64,000 bases of DNA from Clarkia xantiana subsp. parviflora (Eukaryota > Streptophyta > Magnoliopsida > Myrtales > Onagraceae): contig JAPTYO010000003.1 of assembly GCA_036873135.1 (NCBI GenBank), positions 32,457,263-32,521,262 of the forward strand. Direction: 5' to 3'. Made by a program: the position numbers and the translations under genes. A model generated the notes under the pieces. That model worked only from the letters and a program-made list of their open reading frames with translations, was not told where the DNA came from and ran no database searches. Below, one piece after another: positions 26,850 through 38,023 of the stretch. Within the stretch, counting starts at the first letter, position 1; every line of letters begins with the position of its first letter.

Positions 26850-26882
<33 letters not shown>
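26848..26882 (-). promoter_or_regulatory. Dinucleotide (TA)n(GA)n tract in the VQ gene 1 core promoter
   Basis: A (TA)n tract followed by (GA)n lies about 60-90 bp before the start codon. On the minus strand it reads CTCTCT then TATATA, which could serve as both TATA element and CT-rich initiator context. The paralogue has a comparable TA-rich tract at about 31797-31820. Confidence 0.5.
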
Positions 26883-26942
26883 TATTTGTAGATATATGTC
26901 AAAGAAGCTAGAGAGGGTACGGAATTATAAAGAGACATTATG

Positions 26943-26985
26943 GTTTGACCGTTGATGTTTTAAACAGTCGTCTACGACGACCAAT
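26943..26985 (-). promoter_or_regulatory. Conserved W-box/MYB-like promoter block of VQ gene 1
   Basis: GTTTGACCGTTGA (26943-26955) holds a W-box core (TTGACC) and a CCGTTG MYB-type core. It is followed by GTCGTCTACGACGACC (26968-26983). The same order of blocks occurs upstream of VQ gene 2 at 31912-31970, while the DNA between has diverged. W-boxes bind WRKY factors, the known partners of VQ proteins, so feedback control is plausible; that last point is inference. Confidence 0.6.
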
Positions 26986-27179
26986 TGACTATGTCTCTTT
27001 CTTTTAATTTCATTATCTATATCTCTACTGTAGTGTATGAGATGAAACTAGCCACTACTACTCCACAGCTTTATCATCTTTCATCAATGGCTGGAAATAA
27101 TAATAATAATTAATTAAAAGAGATGCAATGGGACTCCATGCATGCACGTGCTACGAAGTTTCAGGCGGATAACGTAAAC

Positions 27180-27520
27180 AGTGTTATCAGAACCGGACCG
27201 GACCGGACCGGCAAACTCGGAGGATGTAAGTGGACCCGGTTCGAAAGCCCGCTTTCAGTGAGCCGGATGGTTTTGAGCAGACCAACTGGTTCGCCGGTTT
27301 GAACTTCATAACAAAAAAAATTCAATCTGGTTGTATTTTTTGTAATTTGATTGAAGTTTATAGTGTTGGAAACTCATCATATGAATCTATGTTGTATTTT
27401 TTATAATTCTATTGGAGTTGTACTAAAACCAGTCAGACCATGATCGAACCGAGTTGAACCGACCGAACCGAAAATCGATGGCCTGACTAGTTCGATTTCC
27501 GGTCTGGTTCTGATAACACT
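27180..27520. mobile_element. MITE with AGTGTTATCAGAACC inverted ends
   Basis: AGTGTTATCAGAACC at 27180 is matched by the exact complement GGTTCTGATAACACT ending at 27520. Subterminal DNA is rich in CCGGACCGG and GAACCGACCGAACC motifs. Interior AT-rich, no ORF. No clear target duplication, so the superfamily is uncertain. Confidence 0.78.
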
Positions 27521-28463
27521 AATTGTAAGTCTCAATGGTTCGCTAATATTTGTATTAGTGATCGTGAAGAAACAGTAAAAAAAGTATGAGATTAATATTT
27601 TTCATATATTAAATAACTATTAATATTTCTTCTTCATAGTGGGTATAAGATCGGAATCCAAATGACGATCTAAAAAGTTCTACGCTATATACATTGAGTT
27701 CTCATATTGTATATGCGTATAGTGTCATTGTCTTATGCTTGATGGTTGAAGAATAACTTTTGTTCTAATTATAATTGTGCCTTGTAATACACATAAATTG
27801 TGTACTTTTCTTTTCAGACACTCAAAACTCTCTTATTTGAATTTTTTCATCTGTTTTGAACGTATAATTAAAGTTTTTTTAGCTATATTTGAGGAAAGAG
27901 TGTTGATCAATTATAATTTATAAAGAAACTAATAATTTATACATTGATTTATATTAATATTTGAACACTTATCTTCACAATGGTGCAACAATGCTTATAG
28001 ATCAATTTGAAAGGTTAGAAAAACAACACTATTCAGTAGTTAAAAATGCATTCATAAGAGAGAGTTTATTCAACCGGCGTTTCAAAAGAGCGGTTTTAAG
28101 TATTTTTACATAGTTTGAGTCCCGAAATTGTTTAGGTTTTAAGATCATTTGAATTCAGAAACCAACTAAACCGGACACTAGTATACACTCTCGAACAAAC
28201 CGAACCAACCAGACCATTGGTTCTGAATGATCAATTGGACCCACTGACCGGGACCCCTATGAGACCGGTGTGGTTGGGTGACTTTTCAACGTGCTAGCTA
28301 GGTCAAACAGGGGGACCAAACCGGGTCCCACACATCATAGGGTCTACTTCTCCAACTTGCCTGAGCCACCACAGATATTTAGCTAGAGTTTAAGGCCGGT
28401 TCTAACCGGTTCGAGGTTGTGAATTTATGGTCTAATTAAGATTTAGTCAATAAGAATAAGCAT
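27521..28463. other. Intergenic DNA with GGTT/AACC-rich stretch
   Basis: No gene. At about 28070-28420 there are repeated AACCGG, GAACCAACC and GGGTCCC motifs that look like subterminal sequence of another degraded DNA transposon, but I could not find matching ends. Confidence 0.4.
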
Positions 28464-28905
28464 TAGGGGTGTCAACGCGGCGGGGCGGGTATCGCCAACC
28501 CCGAACCCGTCCTTGTACCCGTCCCGCGGGTCGACATGGTCGACCCGTCGTTCCATGCATTTTCAGGAAGGGGCATGTCGACCCCTGGGTCGCCGACCCA
28601 CGTGAGACATAATTTATCATTTTAAACCTTAAATTCTAAATTATATGTTCACCGTGCCCAAATTTAACTACAAATTCGAATCATAAATTACAACTTTAAC
28701 TTCAAATCCAAATACAAATCATCAAACTCATTAGAATTATTGTTATTTTAGCTATGTGTTATAACTCATAGAGTAAAAAGAAAGTGTGGGGCGGGCTGGT
28801 CGGCGGGGCACTGTGACTCCAACCCCGGACTCGTCCCACGTGTCGCGGGTCACGGATCAGTGGGTCGTAATCGGAGAGGGTATCCGCTAGCCGTTGCCAC
28901 CCCTA
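28464..28905. mobile_element. Non-autonomous hAT element with perfect 8-bp target duplication
   Basis: ATAAGCAT flanks the element on both sides (28456-28463 and 28906-28913). The ends are TAGGGGTGTCAACG and CGTTGCCACCCCTA. Both arms are GC-rich with GACCCGTC and GCGGGTCG motifs, and the centre is AT-rich. It is the same design as the element at 2635-3223. No ORF. Confidence 0.92.
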
Positions 28906-30153
28906 ATAAGCATGTGTACGTAGTTATAAAACTTAAAAGGTTTGCCTTATAATGATTTTGAAACCCACATTTGAAATTTCACACACTAATGTGCGATATG
29001 CGCCAATCAGAATGCGTTCCTTAGAGAACAAGGACCACTCCTGAAATTGTCATTTTCTTATCAATTCTATGTTTCGGGAATATTATATTAAAAAACATAA
29101 TATTTTCCACATTACTTTGTTGCCACGTCTGAAAATCAACGGTCAAACTGGTAGTCACTTGTTGCAACAAATCTGACCAACTCCAAAGTGATCATATAAT
29201 CAAGAAATAAAATTATATATTAGATAGATTAATTTAAATTATGATGATATACAATCAAATTGGTAATTTTGAAATTTAAGATCATTTTTAAAGATTTCAG
29301 GTATAAATGCTTATTATTACTATATATGATGTAAACATCAATTTAAAATTTTAAAACTCACAAAAAAAATAAAATTATGTGTCATTTTAATTTTTGTAAT
29401 ATGTTAATTTATTTTTTATTACTATATATAAGTATTATCTAATTTTGATGTCGTAACCAAATATTCATGTTTATACGTACTTTAATCTTCAAATGGTTTT
29501 TTTATGTGAAAATAGATATGAATAACTTTTCAATGAGATGTGGTATCATCTATTTTAACCATCATTTTAAAAAATAAATCAAGAATAAAATGCATATTTT
29601 TAATATATTAATTAAGTAATTTAAAAATGAAATTTCGCAAAAAATGGGAGTCAATTACATTACAAGCTATGTTTGTATCTGGGTACGATTTTGCGTAATG
29701 CACGGATAAGTGACTAATTAATTTATAATTTAAATAGATATGCAATTATTTTTGCATTTCTAGAATTATTATCATTCGTATTAATCTCCTTTAAACTTTT
29801 TCCTTACCTGATATTCATTTGACATAAGTAATTAAGGGAAGTAGCTGGAAATAAAATTGGTTTTATAAATAGATATATTAAGATTGTCTGTCTATTCCTT
29901 TAACTTCGAGGAATATCGTTTACGGCAAATATTAGTAAAAGGCCGATTATACATACCCCTACTATTCCTATCGACCACCACCTAATTATTTGGCAACCCC
30001 TGAAACTCACTAAAGAGCCGTCGATTCTGGCACAGAGAACTTCGATTCTGAGCTCTCCGGCCCCAATTAGAGCCACAAGGGGCTCCCGGCAGAGCTTCGA
30101 TTAGAGGCTCACAAAGGACACAATGACTTCAATTGGGACCGGAGTACTCTATA
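28906..30153. other. AT-rich intergenic DNA
   Basis: No gene seen. TCAACGGTCAAA occurs at 29136-29147 within a block (GTTGCCACG...TGAAAATCAACGGTCAAA) that resembles 24639-24671. The GC-richer stretch 29930-30150 (GAGCCGTCGATTCTGGCACA) may be a transposon scrap. Confidence 0.5.
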
Positions 30154-30443
30154 CAGGGCCGGCTTAAGAGAAGTTGAGACCTAAAGCCACATTTTAATTT
30201 AGAGCCCTTTTATCAAAAATATTTTTTTTTTGTCCAAATATTAAATTGATAATTAAACTTAATTTTTTTTATTAATTTTTTTTGAGCTTTCAATTGTGCT
30301 ATATGTTGTGATTATAGACTTAATTATATTCAACCCAAAACAACAAAAATATAAAAGATCACTACTGCAGTAGTGATACGAGCCTCTTAAAACTCGGAGC
30401 CTAAAGCCCTTGTTTTAGTGGTCTTACCCTTGGGCCGACTCTG
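30154..30443. mobile_element. Short non-autonomous hAT element with perfect 8-bp target duplication
   Basis: ACTCTATA occurs at 30146-30153 and 30444-30451. The ends are CAGGGCCGGCTTAAG and CTTGGGCCGACTCTG, inverted at 11 of 15 positions. The 290-bp body holds TTGAGACCTAAAGCC and GAGCCTAAAGCCC near the two ends and no ORF. Confidence 0.9.
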
Positions 30444-31438
30444 ACTCTATAATGGTTTAATAAATAAAAAATTAGAAAAGAAAATTAATTTTTGTATATT
30501 GAATTCATATTCACATTATCTAATTTAAATTTAATAACAAACAATTTCATATTCTTTTTCGAACCAGAATCCATATTCCTTATTACTTATTTCTAATTTA
30601 TATTTCATCAACTATGTTGTTAATATTATATTTGATAATAACTATTTTCCTCATAGTCTATATTTATATCCAGGAGTCTTCTTACACTTTTGTCTTTATA
30701 AGTTATAGGTTAGTAATAATAATAATTTTCTTATTATATGTTTATTATATATGGTTTAGATTAGACTTGTGACCAACTCATAACTACTCAGCACCATAGA
30801 CCAAACTTTGTCGCTGTCACTTGATTGAATCCTTCATAATCCTCACAATAAGTCCATTTTTTTTGTATTAACTATAAGTTGAATTCAAAGGCACGAAATT
30901 ATATATATACATAAATATATAGGCGAAAAATTGATAGATGAAGACATGAATTGATATATATCATTTATTTATATAGAACATGATCAGTAGTTACCTGAAA
31001 ATAATAAACAAATGATGATGCAATGTACGCCACGTAATTAATAATGCGATGGCAAAAAATCAAATCAACAAAATCAAAAATTCAGATTTTCTGCTCCACT
31101 CTTTCTATTTCAGATCGTACCTCATTATTAAGATTTTGATATGTGTTTTAGATCTAATTTTTTCCTTTTAGACTCGCCAATTCCAATATGGTTTTTTTAT
31201 GGTTAAAAAAAACTACAAAATTAATTACACTTAGGACACTTGTTAAAATCTTAACGATGAGGCGCGATCTGAAACAAGACATAAAATCTATATAATTACC
31301 AAAGCTTGGTCCCAAATATTATTATACTTAGTAGCAAAATGTGCCCTAATTAGTAAAATGATCATCATGAACCAAAACTGGAAATCTCAAAACCTAAACG
31401 ACACCGTATACATGCATGCAGGCCTCAATCAGGTCACA
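30444..31438. other. AT-rich intergenic DNA, probably including the VQ gene 2 3' flank
   Basis: No ORF or mobile element with ends. The last 100-200 bases are the expected 3' UTR of the minus-strand VQ gene 2. Confidence 0.5.
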
Positions 31439-31711
31439 TCAGTCCCCCCATGTCCGGCAGAGCTCATCCACCGTCGGCATCTCCTTCAACAACCGATCAA
31501 ACTCCCTAATCGACCAATTCCTGTCCAGAACCGCCACGGACGGTGGTCGAAGGCCGGATTTTCTCTCTTTGAAGGTCGGCGCGCCGCCGGCAACAATGGC
31601 GTCTTTTCCGGTCAGCTTCTGAACCACCGACTTGAAGCTCCCTGCGTTGGTCTCCACGTACTCGGTGTTTATGATGATCACCTTCACTGGCTCTCTCCTG
31701 CTTCTAGACAT
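31439..31711 (-). CDS. VQ-motif protein 2 (90 aa), paralogue of the gene at 26515-26790
   Basis: A single-exon gene of 90 residues with the VQ motif FKSVVQKLTG at residues 26-35. The shared N-terminus (INTEYVET.AG.FKSVVQ) and C-terminus (VLDRNWSIREFDRL.KE.P.VDELC.TW) show it is a close paralogue. The linker between them (about 38-58) is different and lacks the poly-arginine run. Expected role, as for the family: nuclear cofactor of WRKY factors, possibly MAP kinase substrate. It has the same orientation as its paralogue, 4.6 kb away. The overlapping plus-strand open frames are shadows of this gene. Confidence 0.93.
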   Translation of the reverse strand: MSRSRREPVKVIIINTEYVETNAGSFKSVVQKLTGKDAIVAGGAPTFKERKSGLRPPSVAVLDRNWSIREFDRLLKEMPTVDELCRTWGD

Positions 31712-31911
31712 AAAGCAATGTTATTGATTGGTGATGTATGATTTTGTGTTTGCAGGTGATGAAGCTGAAGTGAAATCATCTATGGAGGAGGAGTGTATAT
31801 ATATGTATATATATATATAGGTTGCAGTTACTTGCAGAAGATAGAGAGAGGAAGTTGCAACGAAAGAGAAGAGAAATATGCTAGTACGGCAGTTAATTAT
31901 AAGACAGGACA

Positions 31912-31970
31912 GTTTGACCGTTGAGGAAAAAAAAACTTGTTTTTAAGTAGTATCGTCGTCTAGAAGGACC
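31912..31970 (-). promoter_or_regulatory. Conserved W-box/MYB-like promoter block of VQ gene 2
   Basis: GTTTGACCGTTGA (31912-31924) and TCGTCGTCTAGAAGGACC (31953-31970) occur in the same order as upstream of VQ gene 1. Both are followed by a TCTCTTTCTTT-like run. The block lies about 200 bp before the start codon, against about 150 bp in gene 1. Confidence 0.6.
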
Positions 31971-32203
31971 GAGTCTCTCTTTCTTTGCTAGCTAGCTAGG
32001 GTTTACCTTTGCGAAAACAACATTATTTGGTACTTCAGTTCTCTAAAATATGATTTAGATAACTCATCTACTTAGAGTTCGCATTTATTTGATCCATACG
32101 AGGTTGGGTATGAATCTGGACAAGAGTAAGCCCTGTTGGTACATTTTATTTACAAATTCGAGCTTATGGATCATTTGGTTAAATTGTACATTTTATTTTA
32201 GGG

Positions 32204-32430
32204 TTAAAAACCTATGAAATGTCTGAACTATCACCCATGTTAAAGGGAGAGGTCTGAAATTTAAAAAGTTAATAACAGAGGTCTGAAATTTCAATTTTGT
32301 TGATTTAAGATTTTCCGTCCATTTTTAGGGTTAAATTTAACAGAATTGTGTGAAATGACATTTTTGCCCCTTTAATATTTTGTTTTATTTAATATCTTAT
32401 TTAAGTAAATGTGAAATGACAATTTTGCCC
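32204..32430. mobile_element. Possible half of a Mutator-like MITE
   Basis: GGGTTAAAAACCTATGAAAT resembles the family M terminus (GGGTTAAGAACC). AGGTCTGAAATTT is repeated inside (about 32250 and 32280). No matching right end was found, so it may be truncated or a relative only. Confidence 0.35.
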
Positions 32431-32446
32431 CTAAAGTCAAATTAAA

Positions 32447-32560
32447 ACCACCCAACTCCGGCCACCGCTACCCGACTCCGGCCACCACCACCCGACTCCG
32501 GCCACCACCACCTCGACTCCGACGACCACCACCTCGGCTCCGGCGACCCGACTCCGACCA
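32447..32560. repeat. GC-rich imperfect tandem repeat
   Basis: Units like ACTCCGGCCACCACCACCCG recur about every 20-25 bp, ending in variants with GACCACCACCTCG. The open frames across it are low-complexity artefacts. Confidence 0.7.
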
Positions 32561-32799
32561 CCACCTCGGCAAAAAAGCTCCGATCGGGGCCAAAAAAGCT
32601 CCGACCAGAGCCACACACACCTCCCTACATACATTATTATATATATAGAAGACATCGTAATACACTTTTTTTTGTCACATTATTATGTATGTATCATGTA
32701 GGGAGGATATAGTAGTAGTTTTACAGATTGAATAAGAATAAGGAGGTGTGGATGTAGAAAATTAAATATCATTATAGGTAATTCATGTTTGAATAATTG

Positions 32800-33640
32800 G
32801 AACTTACAAGTTGAATTATTGTCTTAGCCAATTTGTTAGTTCAAGTTTCGCTTTATGGACAATATGTTAAGTCGGTTTTCCTTTTGTTGGATAATTTGCT
32901 AGCTAAAAATTTATCCACAAACGAAACATGAACTAACAAATTGTCCACAGAACGAATCACGAGCTAACAAATTATCCAGAAAAAAAAACTTCAGCTCCAA
33001 TTTATCTACAACATAAAACAAATTATTAGCTCAAATTTGAGTATTTTGGACAAATTACACTAGCTGGAGTTTTCTCTTGCACAATCAGGTAGCTCAAGTT
33101 TCGATTTATAGACAATATGCTAACTCGATTTTCCTTTTGTTAGAGAATTTGAAGATTTCTGGATTGAAACCCTAATTTTGGTGGAAGACGAAAAGAAAAG
33201 TGCAGAGGAAGAGAAAAGAGAATTGCGGATCATCAGGAGTGTTCCTTCAAGTGGACTCCCTCCCCTTCTAAACCTATACAATATATACTAAACTATTACA
33301 ATTAGAAGGAACAAAGCCCAATTCTAACATATATCCTAATTTTGGGCCCTCCAACACAAAAGCTTACTAAAACACAAATACACAACCCAACTAAACAATT
33401 GTCCACAAAATAAACCCAACTTTCAGGCTTGACCCAAGAATGTTAACCTCAATAGAATTCGCTAACTAACAATTTGTTCACAAATGAAACTCGAACTAAC
33501 AAATTGTACATAAAACGAAACCTGAGTTAGCAAATTGTCCAAATAAACTTAAACTCTAATTTATCTACAAAATGAAACATAAATTAACAAATTGACCAAA
33601 AATTTCAGATAGTAATATGTTTAAGTGATCAAACATGAAG
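32800..33640. repeat. Cluster of short inverted and direct repeats around CTAACAAATTGTCC
   Basis: The motif CTAACAAATTGTCCACA..ACGAAAC, or its complement, recurs many times. Complement forms dominate at about 32820-32900 and 33080-33150, direct forms at about 32930-33000 and 33460-33600. This could be a degraded hairpin or rolling array. It is interrupted by an insert at 33152-33454. Confidence 0.55.
33152..33454 (-). mobile_element. Insert of about 300 bp, possibly a solo LTR
   Basis: The repeat copy here continues only if this segment is removed. GAATTTG (33145-33151) and GAATTCG (33455-33461) flank it as a near-perfect direct repeat. On the minus strand it starts TATTGAGGTTAACATTC and contains TGTTGGAGGGCCC and a pyrimidine-rich 3' part (TTCTCTTTTCTCTTCCTCTG), an LTR-like composition. 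No coding sequence. LTR identity is a guess. Confidence 0.42.
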
Positions 33641-34207
33641 TAACAATTTGCTAATTAACCCAATTTAATGTTCATTGGCTGGGCTTATCACCTTTAAAAA
33701 ATGGGCCTTATGAATAAAGATACGTCCAAAACGTGGAGCCCAATATGAGTTATTATGCGTCGGATTTGACTTTGACCTCGTTAATGAAGAACTAGCCCAA
33801 CCCAAAAATGGTACAGTGACGAAGACAGAGTCAACAGTGGTAAGCTTCCATTGAGATTTGCTATAGAAATTAGAATGGATCAATTATTGTCTCTTCGAGA
33901 TGAGAAAATAATTAAAATTATTTCCCAATTATTTGGATTCTTAACATATTTTTCCCTTACTTCTGTCAATATCTCGAATGATTTAAAACCTAAACAGTTT
34001 GACTATTTCCAAAATTAGGTGGTTGAATTGGTACTTAAAAAAATGCTTAATTAGGAAAAAATTTCTCTGTAAACTGAGTACGGAGTTGAATCTATCTATA
34101 TCTATTATCTACTATATTATATTAATTCGGTATCGGAAGTTCTCTAGCCGACACGTGGACAGTCCACGTAGTCACCGTTTCCTAATCTAATCAAAATTTA
34201 ATAGGGG

Positions 34208-34585
34208 TTCTCTAAATTTAGATACATAATATTGATTGGTTGAAAATTAAGAAGTATTTTTATCTCCTAATTTGGTCTCCACGCAATTTAAAGAAACAAA
34301 TTAATTAAAAGTTTCCTTTTAAATAGTAAATCTATACAGTTTGGCTCCGGAAGACCACAGGCCTCCACGTAAGCGTTCTTTTTCTAATTAAATATATTCT
34401 CTAAATTTAGATACATAATATTGATTGGTTGAAAATTAAGAAGTATTTTTATCTCCTAATTTGGTCTCTACGCAATTTAAAGAAATAAATTAATTAAAAG
34501 TTTCCTTTTAAATAGTAAATCTATACAGTTTGGCTCCGGAAGACCACAGGCCGCCACGTAAGCATTCTTTTTCTAATTAAATATA
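34208..34585 (+). repeat. 189-bp tandem duplication inside the Helitron 5' region
   Basis: TTCTCTAAATTTAGATACAT starts both units (34208 and 34397). Each continues through TTGATTGGTTGAAAATTAAG and TTTGGCTCCGGAAGACCACA to CCACGTAAGC. The older Helitron piece at 37255-37513 has only one unit, so the duplication postdates their split. Confidence 0.88.
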
Positions 34586-35700
34586 TAAAGAATAAGCACA
34601 TTGATAGTAAGTAAAGCAATAATAATAATTAATCACTAATATAATTATATAATAATTCTAAAAAAGTTCGACATGCATAATAGAGTCGTTAATGCTACAA
34701 TAGGGAATAAAGAAAGTACAAAAAAATATACTATAATGCTACACAATATACTAAATATATATTAATAAAAAATAATGAACTCAAATCAAGTAACTATCCC
34801 AATCACGATAATAACTAAATACATAATTGCAAAATAAATATATTATACGATACTATATTTAATATAATATAGTAGATTATATTCAATATATATTTAAATA
34901 TCGGCAACAAACTCTTCCAAGACACTATTTTATATATACACATTAGGTCTCTATGGTTTCAAGATGTGGGCTTCCAAATATCGAGCCCTAGGGTTTTGCT
35001 ATAGTTTTCTCCACACATACATTATCTTAATGTTAGTTTTTATCTTCTTTTTATAGTTCTTTTTCAAACAACGAAGAAGAATAGTTATAATATACGTACT
35101 CTTCTTTTTCACAAATGTATCATTGATATTAATTTTATTATATTATATGCTTGATTGACAGGATTGCCATAACTTCGATGGATGGCGGTGTAAAATTTAA
35201 TCCATAAACATGCTGATGAGGAAGAGAGCTTGATATGCATGTGTCGCGGGTCTATCAATGCAATGTAATTGACATTTCCACCCACCGCAACAGTGTTGGG
35301 CATTCCATCGGTGTTGTTGTTGAGGAGATTATAAGATACGTGGATGGGATTGAGGTATCTCGAGAGTCGAGATGGCAAGGATCCTTGGATTATGGATATC
35401 GATGATACTTACCTCACCAACCTCTATTGCATGGAGATTATATTTGTACGTACGTAGTTAAGCATTTTCTTACGTGTATACTTAATAATGTACTTTTAAT
35501 ACTCTTCACAATATAACATAGATATATAATATGTGAATCATGCAATATGTTATAGTGGTTCAGAACATTACTAAAAAGTCATGAATTTAATTGGTTTTAT
35601 ACCGTGAAAAATTATTAAAAATATGCAATTTCGTTTTTCCTTTATATAATGAAGGTGCACAACTCATATTTCAGATTCACTATTTGGAAGGGTGTTGGCA

Positions 35701-35718
35701 AAATAAATAAATAAATAA

Positions 35719-35789
<71 letters not shown>
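35701..35789. repeat. Compound microsatellite (TAAA)n(TA)n
   Basis: About six TAAA/AAAT units run directly into about 33 TA dinucleotides. Length is likely to vary between individuals. Confidence 0.97.
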
Positions 35790-35792
<3 letters not shown>

Positions 35793-37254
35793 TGAGGTTT
35801 AATTTTGTTCGATTAAATTAAATACTTATATGCGGTAAAATCAGTAATTCGTGATTTGAGCTTTAAAACTCACCAGAATCAAAGGAATGTGCCACACGAA
35901 ACTTCCACATCACACTATAGAAAAGAGGTGTTTACCTACAAGCGAAATCGGTATTAAATGATATTGAATATATGAGATAGTTATCGGTATTAGCTAGATT
36001 TTTTATAAAATAAAAATTTGCAAAATATATGTCAGTTTATATACTCCTATCTTCCATATAAATAAAATTTAAAAATTTATAGTCATTCGTTAAAATATTA
36101 GGGACAATATATTTTTAATATAAATATGCGCAAGTAGCTCACTAAAGAGTGTCTCATTCTCTGCAACATCGAGTCCAAAGAATATTAAAGTACGCTTCCA
36201 ACTTCCAAAACCATAAGTATAGTCACCATATCGTGGTTTCTAAGTATGTTCGTGGTTTCATTTATCGTGCCTTACACAGGAATTTTACAATAATAATTAC
36301 TGACGACGTTATTGATAGGATCCTTTGAAAGTATCCATGCTTTAAACTTATTTTTGCAAATATTTTATTTATAATTTTACCCAAAAAATTGTAAAATTAA
36401 ACTGAATAATCACACTGATTATAAAAGTGAATTTTAAGATTTTTTTTTTGAATTTAAATGTTAAGGTTTACATTGTAGAAAATAAAAATAACAATTTTTA
36501 AAAAAAACACAAAAAAAAAAATTTCGGAGGCAAAAATAAAAATAAAATAATTACTAATAAGAGACCAAGTATAATGCTCTTATAATTGAATGATTAAACT
36601 ATAAATAAAATAATTTCTAAACAAAAATAATGCATGAAAGTACCAATACTTTAAAATGATGTTAGACAAACCGTATTGCTACGGACCCAGATAAGGCCAA
36701 ATCAATTTACAAGGTGCCTAGGGTTTGCAAATTAAAGAAATTACATGGTGGCAAGTATTTTCTTTTACTGCATTATTATTATTCTACTGGGGGTATTTTT
36801 TATTTTATTTTGTAATCTAGCACTTTTTCTACTTCAATTAATTAACTCAAATTTTGTGTAAATACCACATTATTTATATATACATAAATATTGACTACTT
36901 TTTTTGTACACTCTTATTTATTCAATTAGAAGGTGGCAACGATTTTATTTTTAAAAAAATTTTAACGCTAAACACAATATTATTACTTCCATTTTTTATT
37001 ATATCATTTGTAGTCTTATAAAAATGATATATAATGTTGATTATTTCACTACTATTATGATATATTTTAAATAATATTTAGTATTAAATAATTTAATTAA
37101 ACAAATGCATTATTATTAATTAGTTTATATCCAAAAAAAAATTTATTAAAATTTTCAAATAATATTACATATTCATCAAATTAAGAAAGCTTATTATTTT
37201 AGTTTTAATTTACTTCTAATTTTTACCCGCGCGGTGCGCGGGATTAGTGGCTGG

Positions 37255-37513
37255 TATTATATTAATTCGGTATAGGAAGCCCTCTGGTCGACACGTGGAC
37301 AGTCCACGTAGTCACCGTTTCCTAATTTAATCGGAATTTAATAGGGTTTCTCTAAATGTAGATACATAATATTGATTGGTTGAAAATTAAGAAGTATTTT
37401 TATTTCCTATTTTGATCTCTACGCAATTTAAAGAAACAAATTAATTAAAAGTTTCCATTTAAATAGTAAATCTATACAGTTTGGTCCCGGAAGACCGTAG
37501 GCCGCCACGTAAG
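37255..37513 (+). mobile_element. 5' part of an older Helitron copy, split by the Helitron at 34108-37254
   Basis: From 37255 (TATTATATTAATTCGG) the sequence matches the new Helitron from its 8th base on (34115). The seven bases TCTATTA just before the new Helitron (34101-34107) supply the missing terminus. The match continues to CCACGTAAGCC near 37513, with substitutions throughout. It has a single 189-bp unit. Confidence 0.83.
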
Positions 37514-38023
37514 CCATATATATAAGTAAATAATAATAAAAATATATATTTTAGGAAGAAATATATTAAAAAAAAACCACGGACAAAGAGAAAAGGAGGG
37601 TTTGTATAAGACAACAAAATAATCCTCTACATTTTTTTTTTATCAAAAACTTTGATGTGCCTTCTGCACGTTCTCTCTCTACCTCATCTCAACCCTCACA
37701 CTCCCCAACATCTTCATCGGAAAACTCTTACTGCCAATAGCCACTTTAGACCCTTCCATTCCCACACGCCACCACCCTTCTCTGTTCACCGATTTAGCTT
37801 CCCACCGCCCAAAGTTGACGTGGCAGATCACTACCGGCTGCATGGCTGCTCACGAACCGTTTCCCAGACCCTGCAATGATTACTTCTCCCTGATGAATAA
37901 AAACCCTAAAGATAAATGGTTCCAAAGCCTAAACAGACACCTCCGACCGCCGAGATCACACCCACCTCCTGCTACCAAAGCCACCATGAACTCCGATGAA
38001 CACCATAATCCCCCCATAATGAT

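Larger units (their letters stand above)
34108..37254 (+). mobile_element. Non-autonomous Helitron
   Basis: The 5' end TCTACTATATTA is preceded by A (34107). The 3' end has a perfect 7-bp stem hairpin (CCCGCGC-GGT-GCGCGGG, 37226-37242), 8 nt, then CTGG (37251-37254) followed by T. This is the Helitron pattern: 5' TC, 3' hairpin plus CTRR, insertion between A and T without target duplication. The interior has a 189-bp tandem duplication, a long (TA)n tract and no Rep/helicase ORF, so it is non-autonomous. No captured gene is recognised with confidence; 35100-35420 has non-random composition on the minus strand but no family I can name. Confidence 0.88.

Noticed and set aside
31358..31741. Plus-strand frames of 127 and 68 codons
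   Set aside because: They are antisense shadows of VQ gene 2, whose reading frame and motif are unambiguous.
35109..35378. A gene fragment captured by the Helitron (89-codon minus-strand frame)
   Set aside because: Composition is suggestive, but the frame does not match a family I know, and other frames are open too. It is left unannotated until a similarity search is done.
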